Shown: positions 11,788 to 23,439 of the stretch, one piece after another | Layout of the letters: the number at the start of each line of letters is the position of its first letter | Numbering within the stretch: position 1 is the stretch's first letter | NCBI RefSeq assembly: GCF_022605725.1 | Contig: NC_065546.1 | Location: forward strand, 22,192,227 to 22,256,226 | Length of the DNA: 64,000 nt | From: Anthonomus grandis grandis | Taxonomy: Eukaryota > Arthropoda > Insecta > Coleoptera > Curculionidae | Reading direction: 5' to 3' | Position numbers and translations under genes: made by a program | Notes under the pieces: generated by a model | The model's database searches: none | What the model was told of the DNA's origin: nothing | The model's input: only the letters and a program-made list of their open reading frames with translations

Positions 11788-12326
11788 TTAAAAATGACGG
11801 CCATTTTCGTTAAAACATTTTTTACATTTGTTTAAAACACTTCTAGTTACTTTGCGCAGGGTGTTCCTATTTATATTATTTAGGACATTTCGAACCCTGT
11901 CCTCTAGTTGTTCGAGAGTCGCAGAAGGTTCATACTTGTAAACTTCATTTTAAACATATCCTCAAAGATAAAAATCCAGGGGTGTAATATCTGGAGACCT
12001 AGCTGGCCAATTTACAGCACCGCGCTTCGTGATAAGTTTATTATTTAACGCTTGCGTTAACAAGATTTAAACGTCCCGAGTATTATGTGCGAGACACCCG
12101 TCCTGTTGAAAACACAAATTACTCAGTATTTGTTCTTCAGGTATTAAGAGCTCTCACGGCAGGTAATATCTGTTCTTCCAAAAGATTTAAATATATTTAA
12201 CCTGTCAGTGTTTGGTTGTAAATAAAGAGCCCAATAAGGTGATTGTCTAAAAACAATTATAGTATTTTACTTGAAAATGATATTGTGGAGTGGGTAATTA
12301 ACTTACCTTACATTAAATCCAAATCT

Positions 12327-12368
12327 TACTTGTAGCCTACGGTCGTGGCTGACCGTAGGCTACAAGTA
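12327..12368. repeat. Perfect hairpin, 18-bp arms
   Basis: TACTTGTAGCCTACGGTC is followed by the 6-base loop GTGGCT and then its exact reverse complement. It lies inside the decayed mariner region at 11.8-12.7 kb, between the NPHDS block and the second-Asp block, where transposase coding is missing. It looks like a local templated inversion or a tiny insertion. Confidence 0.9.
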
Positions 12369-12729
12369 GGAGAGTCATGAGGATTTTCAATTGCCCAAAA
12401 ATTACGATTACGCCTGTTAAATATTCCGCAGTTGCTAAAATGTCTGACGTCTTGACGTCTCGTCGATCCAGATTTTCCTGCTCAAATTAGGTATTTCTTC
12501 ACATTGTCTTACAAACCAGTTTGAATATTCTAATCGTCTTGGGTAATCTGTATCTCTTAAGCCTTGAACAATAGTAGGCTTATATGGACGATATTTACTT
12601 TTTTTAAGGACTCTTTGAATGGTAGTCCGCAGAGAGCGCAGCTGGTATCTGCTACATTCCTCCAATATTCGTTTTTCCCAGGGCTCACATGACCAGCATT
12701 TTGGAGAAAAACGGACCGCCGCATGCAAA

Positions 12730-13706
12730 GTATAGTTACTCTAAATCCGGCTGCAGCAATAAAGAGTTATTTTATGAGTGGCTTCAGCATTTTAAAGAAA
12801 GTTTTAAGTGCCTTCAATAGATCAACCAGTTTTAGTAATACTGGATAATCACACAAGCCACATTTCTATACAAATTTATGAGTAGGCGGAATGGGATTGA
12901 ACTACTAATAATACCACCACATAGCTCGCATCGCTTACAGCCATTGGATTTAATGGTTTACCTGAAGCAGCGTTTAATCGACAATGTGACAACTATCTCT
13001 TAAAATATCTAAAAATTACACCGTATGATTTAGCAAAGCTCTTCCATAAAACCTATGTTCAAGCTGCTCCGATGGATAAAGCCCAAGCGGGATTTAAAGA
13101 TTTAGGAATATGGCCTTTTCAGCCAGAAAAATTTACAAAAGAAGACTTTTTCCCATATACTCATCATATGCCAGCAATAACATTGGACGAAGAGGATTCA
13201 GAAAACGTCTCTAAAATTTAGCCAGAAACACCTGTTCCAAGCACTTCCACAGTTTTTCCGCAAGTTGAATTAGACTTCACTACTTCAACTTCTGCACAAA
13301 AAAGTTTCCTTCTAAATACCATTCCACTAGCTCGCAACTTGAAGTATCATTTCAGGAATTGAATCTAATTTCAAGTTTAACATCGGAAGAAATAAAGTCA
13401 CAAATTTTAACAGAAACCCCAAATAAAGAAATTTTGTTAGCAGCCGCATTAAAGAAAAAAGAAAGACAGGCAGCCTTGGAGAAAAATGCAAAGGAAACAA
13501 AACAAATATTAGGAAAAAAAGCTAAGCTAAGTTTAGAATGTTCTGGTAAAAGTAAAAAAAGGGCAGTTAAAAGAAAAGTTTTTGAAGAGAGCGAGTCTGA
13601 AGAAGATATCTCTGATAGTCAATTATGTGAAGATGATGAATTGGATGACATGGATGCAAATAATGAAGAGAGAGAGAGACACAAGCAAAAAAGATATTTA
13701 TTATAA
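12730..13706 (+). pseudogene. pogo/Tigger-like transposase, 5'-truncated
   Basis: Plus strand. KSGCSNKELFYEWLQHF, then after a frameshift DQPVLVILDNHTSHIS, where the Asp of the DNH block is catalytic. Further on come KITPYDLAKLF, AGFKDLGIWPFQPEKFTKED and a Lys-rich then acidic tail (EESESEEDISDSQ, DDELDDMD) ending in a stop at 13704-13706. These are the second half of a DDE_1 (pogo/Tigger) transposase and its usual tail. The N-terminal DNA-binding domain and first Asp are absent, and stops occur after SENVSKI and elsewhere. The tail frame at 13359-13706 is open. Confidence 0.75.
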
Positions 13707-14100
13707 GGTTCACCCTGCAGCAGGTGGGCTCATGGCCTTTGCACTTGTGTTGATTCCCCGAAAGGTTACGTTTGCGATTTTTGCGATGTTTAGTTTGTAT
13801 TCTTTTTATGTCTTTTGGATCCTAATAAATATATAACGCAATACTGTATAACACAAATTTCAAATTATTATATGACATTTCTACTAAAATACCAAGGTTT
13901 TTTCTTAGGTGCGCACGATTCACCGACTCTCTTCTAGTCTTGGACCTGGCTATTGTCTTTCAGGATACAGTTCCAAATATCTGGCGATTGCAAGATTTGC
14001 ATTCCTATTACATGTAATATAACATTGCAATATGTCAAAATTTTCTTCAAAAAATCTTTCATTTTGATATATCTCATGGCCATTTTCGAAATATAAAATT

Positions 14101-15340
14101 AAACAAAACTCACTAATTACAAACAAAAACAAGTAGATACAAAAAAACTATTTAACACTAACAAGAACAAACTGGACACAGTGACAATGATCATGGATAT
14201 CAGAGCTCTTAATATAAGTTTCTTATACAGATATTCACGTTAATACTTATTTATGGTCCTATTAATATGAATATTGAGGAAAACGATTTTTTTTTGAGAC
14301 TTAGCCAGTCCGAGTCAATGTAGCCCTCACATGACCTATTTTTCTTAATCCGAAGCAGAATCATAGAAACCTCTCTTAAAGCCGTTGTAAGCTAACCCAG
14401 TTCTTTAATAGTAGAATTGACCGTAAACACGCCGATCTTAAAAGGGATATGCATATTAAATATGTAAATAATCACTTCACATAAACATTATAACACATTA
14501 ATATTAACAACATGGTCGCATTTGAAATTTTATTGATTAAAATCGGTAGATTCTCTGTAGGTTGTACATAAATTTGGGCAACATAGGTTCTTTACATAGC
14601 TTAATAGTTATTACCATTGAGGATGCGTAAGATCAACAAATACAAATGATCAAAAATATTATCCCATAAAAAAACTTGTAGTGAAAACCATAATCAAACC
14701 AAGGCAAGAGTTCAATCAAAGTATTATTTAAACGGATCAAATGCGCATTACGATAAGTTTTTAATAACGCGAGATAAAGGATATAATAAACCTAAGCATA
14801 TACTTTTGGCATGTATTTTAAACCTAATTCATATCTGCTTCAATCTACTTAAACCATTAGCATGACCTTTCTGAGACCTTTAAAGAATTACAAACATAAG
14901 ATGAAATACCGCCTTATCTATCATATTCACAATTTCCTTTCATTAGTTTATACCCATCAATATTAAGAGTATCAGTCGCTACTGGACTACCAAGCCCTTT
15001 CTGCCTTTCAGGCAGCCCTATTCCGACTACAATAAGGTATTTACGTTTAAGAGCTCCAAAAATTGAATAAATTCACACATTTATCCCTTAAAATCATAAC
15101 CGGAGGGATAATCATAAAGGATATCTTTTAAAAGTAAATCCCCAGGCAACTACAAAATGACGTAAGACGTCAAAAAAGACGGCAAAATATGGTAGAAAAA
15201 TAGTTCGAAAGACGTAGTCAGCAAAATATCGTTTTTGTGGCGATAAAATAACGTCAATTAAATGACAATAAAAAAGAGGACTTGCATTAATGTTTCTAAA
15301 ATGTCAATTTTTGATGTATAAAAGAAGGTATCAAATGAGT
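14101..15340. other. No gene seen
   Basis: 1.2 kb of moderately AT-rich DNA without recognisable proteins, repeats or RNA genes. Confidence 0.5.
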
Positions 15341-15347
15341 TTTATTG

Positions 15348-15548
15348 TTATCTGTTATTAATTGATTTACTAATTAACAAATAATTCAAAACCATATTTA
15401 CATTTCTAAGTATAGAATCGACCTGCCTTTTACTGGCATGGCGTTCGGTGTTCCGTTTGTGGATGGCGTTCATGATGGCGGCGGCGTCGTTGGTGCACTT
15501 CTGCGTTTTGACGCAAATTTGTGTTTTGTGATGTTTCTTGCAGTACAC
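15348..15548 (-). CDS. Candidate host exon, unidentified Cys-containing product
   Basis: A 66-codon minus-strand frame whose central part (about 15425-15515) uses codons ending in C or G almost throughout (AAC GAC GCC GCC GCC ATC ATG AAC), unlike the AT-ending codons of every transposon gene nearby. It reads KCTNDAAAIMNAIHKRNTER with three Cys spaced within CKKHHKTQICVKTQKC. A CCCGTATAAG sequence just upstream could be a splice acceptor, and AATGTAAAT downstream a weak donor. I do not recognise the family. It could be one exon of a host gene or a GC-rich accident. Confidence 0.3.
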   Translation of the reverse strand: MYCKKHHKTQICVKTQKCTNDAAAIMNAIHKRNTERHASKRQVDSILRNVNMVLNYLLISKSINNR

Positions 15549-15877
15549 TTATACGGGTAAGTAGGTATAAATAATCTGACACTATTGATTTATATCTTTC
15601 AAAAGATAACTTTCCTATATTGTGATGTTTTACAATCTATTACCACCATACTCTTACAGCATTTCCGTTTGGCAATTGATAGTTGCCGGTTTGGTCTTTC
15701 TAGTTTCTTTATGATGCAGGGACCAATTATTGTAATAAACTTACTTTAAAATTGGTTAATACATTTTGTTATAGTGAAGAAATAGTCCATATTTGCAGTG
15801 GATTCGTAGGTTAAGGTAAAATGAAAATCCTGCAGTCTCTCGCCACTTATTTAGTAAATATTTAGTTCTTTAAAATT

Positions 15878-16084
15878 CCCTACATGTTTTGGACACAGTG
15901 GTGTCCATCATCAGGGGGTAAAAGGTTTAAAATTGGTATTAGATATACGCCCCAGGGTTTGATTACATATCAAAAAAACCCTCTATTTATTATTATTGTT
16001 TTTTTTTTAATTTTAATTACTTACGTTCTTGTCAACAACAGAATAGGGGCGTATATCTAATAGCAATTTTAAACCTTTTACCCC
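15878..16084 (-). repeat. Penelope-type hammerhead-like core beside a 38-bp inverted repeat
   Basis: On the minus strand CTGATGA is followed by a perfect 7-bp stem (TGGACAC/GTGTCCA) and AAAACATGTA at 15878-15918. This has the layout of a hammerhead core with a palindromic stem III, but G12 is A. Immediately to the right, 15916-15953 is repeated in inverse orientation at 16046-16084 (TAAAAGGTTTAAAATTG shared) with ~90 bases between. Penelope-like elements carry such ribozymes and inverted pseudo-LTRs, so a decayed Penelope terminus is likely. Confidence 0.5.
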
Positions 16085-16640
16085 GTTAACCAAATTCACT
16101 ATTGTATTTTTCATCTTATTTTTCTCCAGCCAGTCGATGAGAATGATATCTACAAGATTATTTAAAATATTCCTTAAAAATACTCTGCAAGCTTTTATTA
16201 TGAACTTTCGGTAAATTTACTAGTCTCACAGTTGGTGCTTTAAAAAAAAGCAAAATCAAAGCTTCTTAATACACATATTTTCAAAATGGTTTTAAAAACC
16301 CATTTTTAACATATGTTAATAACCATATTTTCAAAAAGGCGAAATAGAATTGTGACAATTATAGACTTCGGTATCAAAAATCTTTAAATTATATACATCC
16401 TCATTAAATATCAACATCTTAAATTGAGTGCATTAAAGTCCTTAGAACAATATAATATTTGACGGCTTTATTTCCTTTGTCTATATACAATTTTCTTCTC
16501 ACAAAATTAAAACACATTGTAATTTGTAAGTAAATGTTAATTACCCAAAATCCATTTACCTTATTAATTGAGTTAAATTATTAAAAGAAATATAAATACC
16601 TTTATTAAATTAAAATTTGTAACATTGAAACGAAAAGTAT
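16085..16640. other. No gene seen
   Basis: AT-rich DNA with no supported feature. Confidence 0.45.
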
Positions 16641-17000
16641 ATAAATAACTTGCATAAGCACCACTTCCGACACCTTGGCTCGGCATAAAATTTTGCACCC
16701 TTTTCTAAATTATTTCTTACTCGCGCCTCCCTGATACCCATAAAAATATCCCTGAAATTTATTTTAATTCCCAATTCTCTCCTGTTGCTCTTTCGACTGT
16801 TCCAGGTTTGGGCTGTCTTACTTTACCACAAAACGATAAATATATCCCACCAACAGGTGGGGTGGGGTCGGGATGCCTAAATGAATGGCCATTCATTTTG
16901 TTACCGCTCTTTGAGATGCGAAAACACCGGGAAATTGGAGTAAAGGTAACAAAAAACCCCTGATTAAATTTATGTTTCGGGGTAAAAATTAGCTTGATGG
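16640..17000. promoter_or_regulatory. Non-repetitive island with palindromes and E-box
   Basis: The stretch is more GC-balanced than its flanks and lacks transposon similarity. It contains CCACCAACAGGTGG at 16847-16860 (inverted repeat with a CAGGTG E-box) and a perfect 20-base palindrome AAATGAATGGCCATTCATTT at 16879-16898. CGGGAAATTGG follows at about 16929. It could be an enhancer; this rests on composition and motifs only. Confidence 0.3.
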
Positions 17001-17640
17001 AAGATTTTTATCGCATTTAGTTAAAAAGGAAAGAGATGCTTAAGATTGACATTTATAAATGTTTATAAAAAGTCACATTAACTGCTCCCATTATATACAA
17101 GTCGGCCTAACAAAAGTAGTACCCCAGCCATTGATTTAGAAATTTTGTTTTATAAGTTTATTTACCCGCACTAAATGCGGAGTTACGCAAACAGGCAGGG
17201 CAGTAAAAAAGCAGTTGGATAAACTTTACTTTCGGAGAAATCGTATTTGATACATAGAAAGCCGCTGAAAAAACATATCAGTGACAAATGTCACTACTAG
17301 GGGAGACCACTTTTGATGACGTGACGGTGAGATAAAAATAAATTTGAACGATTAATTAAAATAGGAAATAATTATAAACCACTGTGTTTGCATGAAGGGA
17401 TTGCATTTATACATTGAATTTTATTATGTATAAGAAACTATTAAAATTACAGTCATAAACTCACAGTATTAACCATGTACATTTGGACAACATATGTATT
17501 CTTCTTTATTAGCTTTTACCTAATAATGAGTATTTCAGTACTAAGATAATATTGTTAAATAAAATGAACATTAAGCATCTTAAGTTATTCATTTATAAAT
17601 TAGTAATATGTTGTTAGTTAGAATCCTTAAGAATTTTTTT
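17001..17640. other. No gene; possibly conserved non-coding
   Basis: 17100-17350 is also GC-balanced and non-repetitive, with ATGACGTGACG near 17318. No coding frame of note. Confidence 0.3.
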
Positions 17641-20010
17641 CCATGTCAGCAATGAAAAGAATTAAAAGCCTTAATAAAGCCAAAGATGCCCATATGCCTT
17701 TCGAATATTGGAGTTATAGTATTACTGATGTCATTTCAGATATTATTTTGCATCGTTCAAATGCATTAACTGATTTAAGTAATTTTAAGTTGTCTATCCC
17801 TGCAAAGTGACCAGTATTTAAAACATGTTTAGCCACACTTGACTTCTCAACACTTTCATATGTCACCTGAGCTACATGTTCTTTAAATCTGACATTAATT
17901 GATCTTCTGGTTTGTCCTATGTACTTTTTATCACAATCATGCAATTTATCTTATAGATTTCAAACTTTTCATTGGTCTTTATTTTATCGTCTTGGTTTCT
18001 TAAAAGATTTCGTAACTTGGCCGAAATTTGATAGACCATTCTTAGACCTAAGTCTTTGAAAACTCTATCAAAGCCTCTCGTCAAGATAGGATCGTATGGT
18101 ATTGCTTATTTTCATCTTTTTAAAATGTAGTAGAGTTTTTAAGATTAACTTTAGACCTATGCTTTCTAATCAGCTTATCAATAATCTTATCGTCAAAACC
18201 ACTGATCTTAGCAATTGTTTAAATTGTTGCTTTTTCATTATTAAATCTGCTATTACTTAGAGGAAATGAGACCAAACGATGTACCAAGAAATGCATGCTA
18301 GCCATTTAATGTTGAAAACAATAATTTAAGTCACTAGTTATATATCCAAAAGTTTCTTTTCTATAAATATCAAATTCTAACTTATTATTATTTTTGATGA
18401 CAAGAGTATCTAAGAATGGGAGTTGGTTATTTGTTTCTTGTTCGAAACTAAATTTAATAGATGGAAAACAGTTACTGAGTTATTCTACAAAACTATCAAT
18501 TTTGCATTTCCTTTTGTCAAACACAGCAAACACATCATCAACATATCTTAACCAAACTCGTGGGAAGTAATGGAATGTATTTTTTGGATTTAAGTCAAAA
18601 CGGTTCACAAAGAGCTCTGCTAGGAAGGGAGAGAGGCAATTACCCATGGCTGTACTTTACAGTTGTTCATAGTATGAGGTGTTATATTGAAAAATATTTT
18701 GTGACATACAAAGTTTTGTTAATTTAATTATTTCTTGGATATTATGGAAACCATTACTTTTCAAAAGTTCAATCAGATATTCTAAAGTTTCTGGTATGGG
18801 AATGCTTGGAAACAAAGAAGATATATTGAAAAAAATAAGAATTTCAATTTCACTTAGAATTTAATTATTGCCTTTTGAAATAAACTGTTGGCTGTTTTTG
18901 ACTGAAAAATATTCATAAGGTAATTTTAATGTCTCAAACTGCTTTACTAAAAACTTTTACATGTTGTAAGTTGGAAATCCTACAGTGCAGACAATTAGTC
19001 TCATTTTGTTGCCAGGTTTATTGATTTTTAATAAACAATATACTTTTTGGAATTGTTGGGTTCGAAAGTTGTTACTTGAATTTTTCTGAAGAGGAAACAA
19101 AGTTTTTGCAGTCATTTAATGCTGTCTTAGCCTGCGAAATCATTTTATAAAGGGATTTTAGAAATCTTTTTACATGGGCCATTTTCAATAAGATCATCAA
19201 CTCGTTTAAAATATTCTGGTTTGTCAAAAATATGAAATTTGTTTCCCTTGTCAGCTTTTAAATAGAAACAATCTTTTTCTCTCAGTCGTTTAACAATATT
19301 AGAACACGATGTGTTTTTTTTTTTATTTAGTAAGATTCTTTATAATTTGGCTGCGAATTGATTCTCTAGCAAAACCTTTCAATTAAAAATTCTGGCAAGT
19401 ACTGAATTGATGATTCAACACTTACTACAATCTCCTCCAGGTTGCTTTTGCAATTTGAAAATGGTGCAAAGTTTAGACCCTTATTGAGAACGTCAAGTTC
19501 TTTCTCATTAAATGACTGAGAGGATTGATTTTCAATGATATTAATGAGTTTTTCCTTTTGTGGTTTATCCTTCGCAGTTACTAACTTTTTTAGTTTTTTG
19601 TTTAGTGAAAAAAATTTGAAAACATGCTTGATACTCTAAATCAATTAATCTAAAAGTAAGTTTTTTAAAAAATGTATATGCTTGTAATTCTAAAATGCTA
19701 CGTTTACTACATAAATGTTTAGCTTCTAAATCTAGCCATTTTTGCTTAGCAAAAAGTTCAGCCTTTTTCGAAAATTGAGATTTAGTTTTCAAAGATACAT
19801 CAATAAACTTTGGAAAAACTGAAAGGCGTTTGCAAGGTTTTAGAAACAAACATCTGCATTAATTAATCTAATTTTAGTACTTATCTTAAAATACAAGTTC
19901 TGTTCCGTTGATCGTAAAGCCATCCTGATAGCCCTATGGTTGGAACCTTTGGTATGATGCTCAATTTACGAGACAGTTTTACCACTAACCAAAACTCTAA
20001 ATTTTTACCA
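17640..20010 (-). mobile_element. Penelope-like retroelement (PLE), decayed
   Basis: The minus strand carries, in order, a pseudo-LTR segment (TTTTGGTTAGTGGTAAAACT, about 19970-20000), an N-terminal frame, the PLE reverse transcriptase and a C-terminal GIY-YIG nuclease. The same pseudo-LTR sequence recurs in plus orientation near 23520, as in PLEs with inverted terminal copies. Compared with that copy, the hammerhead core is missing here and replaced by a short AT-rich stretch. Confidence 0.8.
17714..19849 (-). pseudogene. PLE polyprotein: reverse transcriptase plus GIY-YIG endonuclease
   Basis: From 19849 a 94-codon frame gives the N-terminal region (FAKQKWLDLEAKHLCSKR). Downstream, across several frames, are LNKGLNFAPFSNCK, YLKADKGNKFHIFDKPE, NKPGN-like palm sequence and RVWLRYVDDVFAVFDKRKC, the active-site YVDD, near 18540. 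The last frame (17944-17714) is the endonuclease: CDKKYIGQTRRSINVRFKEH with intact GIY-YIG tyrosines and Arg, then SSVAKHVLNTGHFAG. Stops between the blocks show it is dead as read. PLE proteins reverse transcribe their own RNA at chromosomal ends or nicked targets. Confidence 0.82.
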
Positions 20011-20300
20011 CTAATTAAAATTTATTTTTATTCTCAAGAGATTAAAAATAGGAGAAGTAAGGGAAATAAGGAGATTTTATACGAAGAATAAACTTTATTA
20101 AGAAACATACCCCGTCAAGAAGAGCCATATTGCATAAAAAAATAAAATGACAGGCGGCCATTTTGTTATGTCTGTGGGCAATGACATCATACTATTCAAG
20201 ATAGTGGCCATTTTGTTGTGACGTCATAAAGGTCCAATATCATATTGTATACCTTTAAAACGAATTGTTGTAGGCCCTAATGCTGGCCATTTGACAAGTA
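20011..20300. other. Junction region with GGCCATTTTGTT repeats
   Basis: GGCCATTTTGTTATG (about 20157) and GGCCATTTTGTTGTG (about 20207) form a short direct repeat with TGACATCA/TGACGTCA nearby. This lies between the Penelope pseudo-LTR and the truncated start of the LINE. No gene. Confidence 0.4.
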
Positions 20301-23300
20301 TAACAGCCCATGGTACATAATATTATCGATGTGATATCTGACGTTTACCTAAAAAGTCATTTAAAATATAAAATACTTCAATTTCAAGTTAATTCAGAAT
20401 CTTGTGAATATTTAAGCATAAAAATTAACATAGGTAAAAAATCTGTTATTTTCACCACAATATACAAACCACCATCTGCAAACATTAATAACTTTTTAGA
20501 CAGCTTTGAGGACATTTTAAGTCTTACCGTACCCTTTTGTGACTATCCAATTTTTGTCGGAGACTATAACATTAATTTTCCCAACTACCAAACCAAACTA
20601 CACCAAAAAATGATTTTATCAAATTGCTTCAAAATTATGATTTGGAGCAATATGTTAAAAACCCTACTCGGTTTAGTCACACTGGAGATAACTCTAGTTT
20701 ATTAGATCTAATTATAACAAGTAAAACATTCATCTCTGAAAGTTGTGAGGTGGTACCTATTTCAGAAAGTGTATCTGATCACTGTTTAACTTTTACATGC
20801 TTTAATTTGATTTCAAACCAGCCATTTCAAAAATTTGTTTCTTTTAGAAATTATAACGATATTACAGTGGGTGACTTTGAGAGGGACGCTCGAGCACTAA
20901 ATTGGGATATTATTTATTATATAACTAATATTAATAATAAATTAAACATTTTTAATTCGTTTATCATGTTACTTAACAAGCATGCTCCCTTGAAACAAAA
21001 AAAATCCAGGATAGGCCATATACACCATGGATTACGAATAACATTAAGTTGCTAATGAAATTAAGAGATAAGGCCCACAAGAAATATCTACAGCATGGAA
21101 CCGACGCTAAACTGCAATACTATAGGGAACTTCGAAATACGACTAAACATGCCATAGCCCGTGAGAAAATAGCTTACTTTCAATCTCTTTCTACAAAGTC
21201 TGGAAGGGATTTTTGGAAATCTGCTGAAAAGTTAAATCTGACCAAAACTAAAAATACCAATGACATTTTTCAGCTATTTCCAGATCCATCTGCAATAAAT
21301 AATTATTTCGTAAATTCTAATTCAAGTACATGTACTACCTCAGATGAAAAGGTTAATTTTTATGAACAAAATAGGCATCAATCATTTACCGAGGAGTTAA
21401 GGTTTTGTCTGATAGACGAAGAAGCATTAATCCAAATTTTAAATTCTATTAGCACTAATGCCACAGGCGAAGACGAGATATCAATAAGAGATATTAAATT
21501 ATGCTTTCCTTATTGTAAATATGCTTTAATAAATATTATTAATACTTGTATTCTAGAAAGTAGTTATCCGGACTTATGGAAAAAATCTATTATTTTACCA
21601 TTACCAAAAGTTTCAAATCCAGGAGACTTTAAAGATCTTCGACCCATAAGTATTTTGCCGGCTATATCAAAAATTTTGGAAAAGCATATTTATCAACAGA
21701 TAAAAAAATAATTCCGCCTAGTCAGTCTGGATTTAGAAAAAATTTTAGCACTAGTACCTGCCTAATTAACTTGGTGAATGATGTAAGGCTTGATCAGGAT
21801 CGGAAAGAAGTCACGTGCCTCTGCCTATTAGACTTCAGTAAGGCCTTTGACACACTGTGTCACCGGATGTTGTTGGCTAAGCTTCACCATTTTGGTTTTT
21901 CTCAGGAAGCTGTAAAATTCTTTGAATCTTATCTAGTCGGGCGTGTTCAGAGTACACTTCTTTATAATCGGCTCAACAAAATTAAATCTGATTAAATACC
22001 GGTGACAACGGGCGTCCCACAGGGGTCGATATTAGGGCCATTATTGTTTTCATTATACGTTGCAGATATGAACAGAGGTTATAAGTTCCAAAATACAACA
22101 GTTTGCTGATGATTCCCAACTGTACATTTCATTTAATCAAGATCTATTGCAGCATTTTCAGAAAAATCTTAATGATGACCTAAAAAAAATTCGAAGTTTT
22201 GCAAATAATCATAATCTTAAGCTAAATGCTGCAAAATCATGCGTAATATTGTTGGGAGAGAACAAAGCCAGAATAGCAAATATTAATCAACATTTAAATA
22301 TTATGATAGATAATGAAAGGTTACCTGTTGTCACAGAAGTCAAGAATTTAGGTGTTTACCTTGACACAAGATTAACTTTCGAAACGCATATAAAAAAGAA
22401 ACTTTGCATTGCCTATTTAAGATTGAAGAAAATATATCTAGTAAACAGATTTTTACCCTCAACAACAAAATACTATTTATGTAACTCTCTTGTTTTATCT
22501 TTGTTGGATTATGGTGACATCATTTATCACAGCTCTTTGACTAACAGAATTTCTAAATCTATTCAGAAGTTGCAAAATGCGCGTTTGCGATTTTCATATA
22601 ATATTTTGTATAGAGGTCATATTACTCCACACTTAAATAAACACTCAATATTATCTATGGCTAATCGACGTACGCTTCATTTAACCAATTGCCATAATAA
22701 CCATATTTATATCAACTTTTCATATCTAGAGATCACTATCACCAAACTCGCTATACTGGCAATTTTCTTGTACCGCAACACCGTTCTGCAAATTTCCAAA
22801 AATCCTTTGCTTTTGTTGCACCTCAAATATGGAACAATATTCCAATTGAAAAAAAAAAACTTTAGCAATATCTACATTTTCAAAACACATTAAAAATAAA
22901 CTTTTGCAAGAGCAACGTACAATTTAATGAAAATGTGAGAAAATGTTGAAATTATCTGACTATTTGTGGCTAGATCTGTGCGTTCTCTGTCAGTCCAATT
23001 TATAAATAATAATGAATTATTAGTGCTATTCTCCTAGTGACCTATGGGGGGTTCTTGTGCTTGACCGGATACCAAAATTATTGTCATAAACTGAAAATTA
23101 TTAACTTTATTGTTAAGTGTAAATAGAGATTTTTTTTTTTTAGGTTTTAGTTTTTGGGGCGTTCTACACATTTCTGAAAATAAGTTCCAGACTTGTGAAT
23201 CGGTTTATTAATCGCAGGGTAGTCCTTTATTTATCATCAACCGAGATTATTGTTATATTTAAAGATGAAGTGTAATTTATTTTGGGATAAATAAAAAGTT

Positions 23301-23325
23301 TTTGAATTTGAATTTGATAGTGCGG
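20300..23325 (+). mobile_element. CR1/Jockey-like LINE, 5'-truncated
   Basis: The element begins inside the endonuclease of ORF2 and runs through reverse transcriptase to a 3' end with AATAAAAAG and TTTGAATTTGAATTTGATAG near 23320. It separates the Penelope body (17.6-20.0 kb) from the inverted Penelope pseudo-LTR at 23.44 kb, so it may have inserted into that element. Target duplications were not resolved. It is a close relative of the antisense LINE at 61.6-63.9 kb. Confidence 0.8.
20310..22927 (+). pseudogene. LINE ORF2: endonuclease and reverse transcriptase
   Basis: Endonuclease part: TIYKPPSANINNF, VGDYNINFP, then after a frameshift DLEQYVKNPTRFSHTGDNSS and VSDHCLTF (catalytic SDH). 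RT part: NATGEDEISIRDIK, SNPGDFKDLRPISILPAISK, SQSGFRKNFSTSTC, LLDFSKAFDTLCHRMLL (first catalytic Asp), TTGVPQGSILGPLLFSLY, and FADDSQLYISF, where the FADD box sits behind a frameshift. VKNLGVYLDTRLTFETHI follows. Frames break near 20630, 21050, 21715, 21995-22147 and 22710. The N-terminal endonuclease and ORF1 are missing. Confidence 0.85.
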
Positions 23326-23439
23326 AGGGAGGGAGATGGTAGAGATGGTTTAGTGTTTAAGATTTGTTTGGCCATGCTACATTGCTTTTTCCGCTCCATT
23401 ACTTTTTCCGCTCTACATCATTAGTATATAAGGAGATTT

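Larger units (their letters stand above)
11788..14100 (-). pseudogene. Second DD41D mariner transposase, split by a pogo fragment
   Basis: Minus strand. The N-terminal block lies at about 14100-13875 (ANLAIARYLELYPERQ, then SKTRRESVNRAHLRKNLG after a frameshift). The remainder lies at 12728-11788: TTIQRVLKKSKYRPYKPTIV, RKIWIDET (first Asp), FNRRNRNFWAIENPH, CFQQDGCLAHNTRD (second Asp), WPARSPDITPLDFYL (third Asp, 41 residues later by my count) and a C-terminus ending FNENGRHF with stop at 11788. TGA replaces Trp after DFYL, and frameshifts surround the first Asp. The ~1.1-kb interruption holds pogo sequence in the opposite orientation, so the mariner is probably older. Confidence 0.78.

Noticed and set aside
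15890..15915. Active hammerhead ribozyme
   Set aside because: The conserved G before AAAC is A, so the core as read should not cleave; kept only as a relic.
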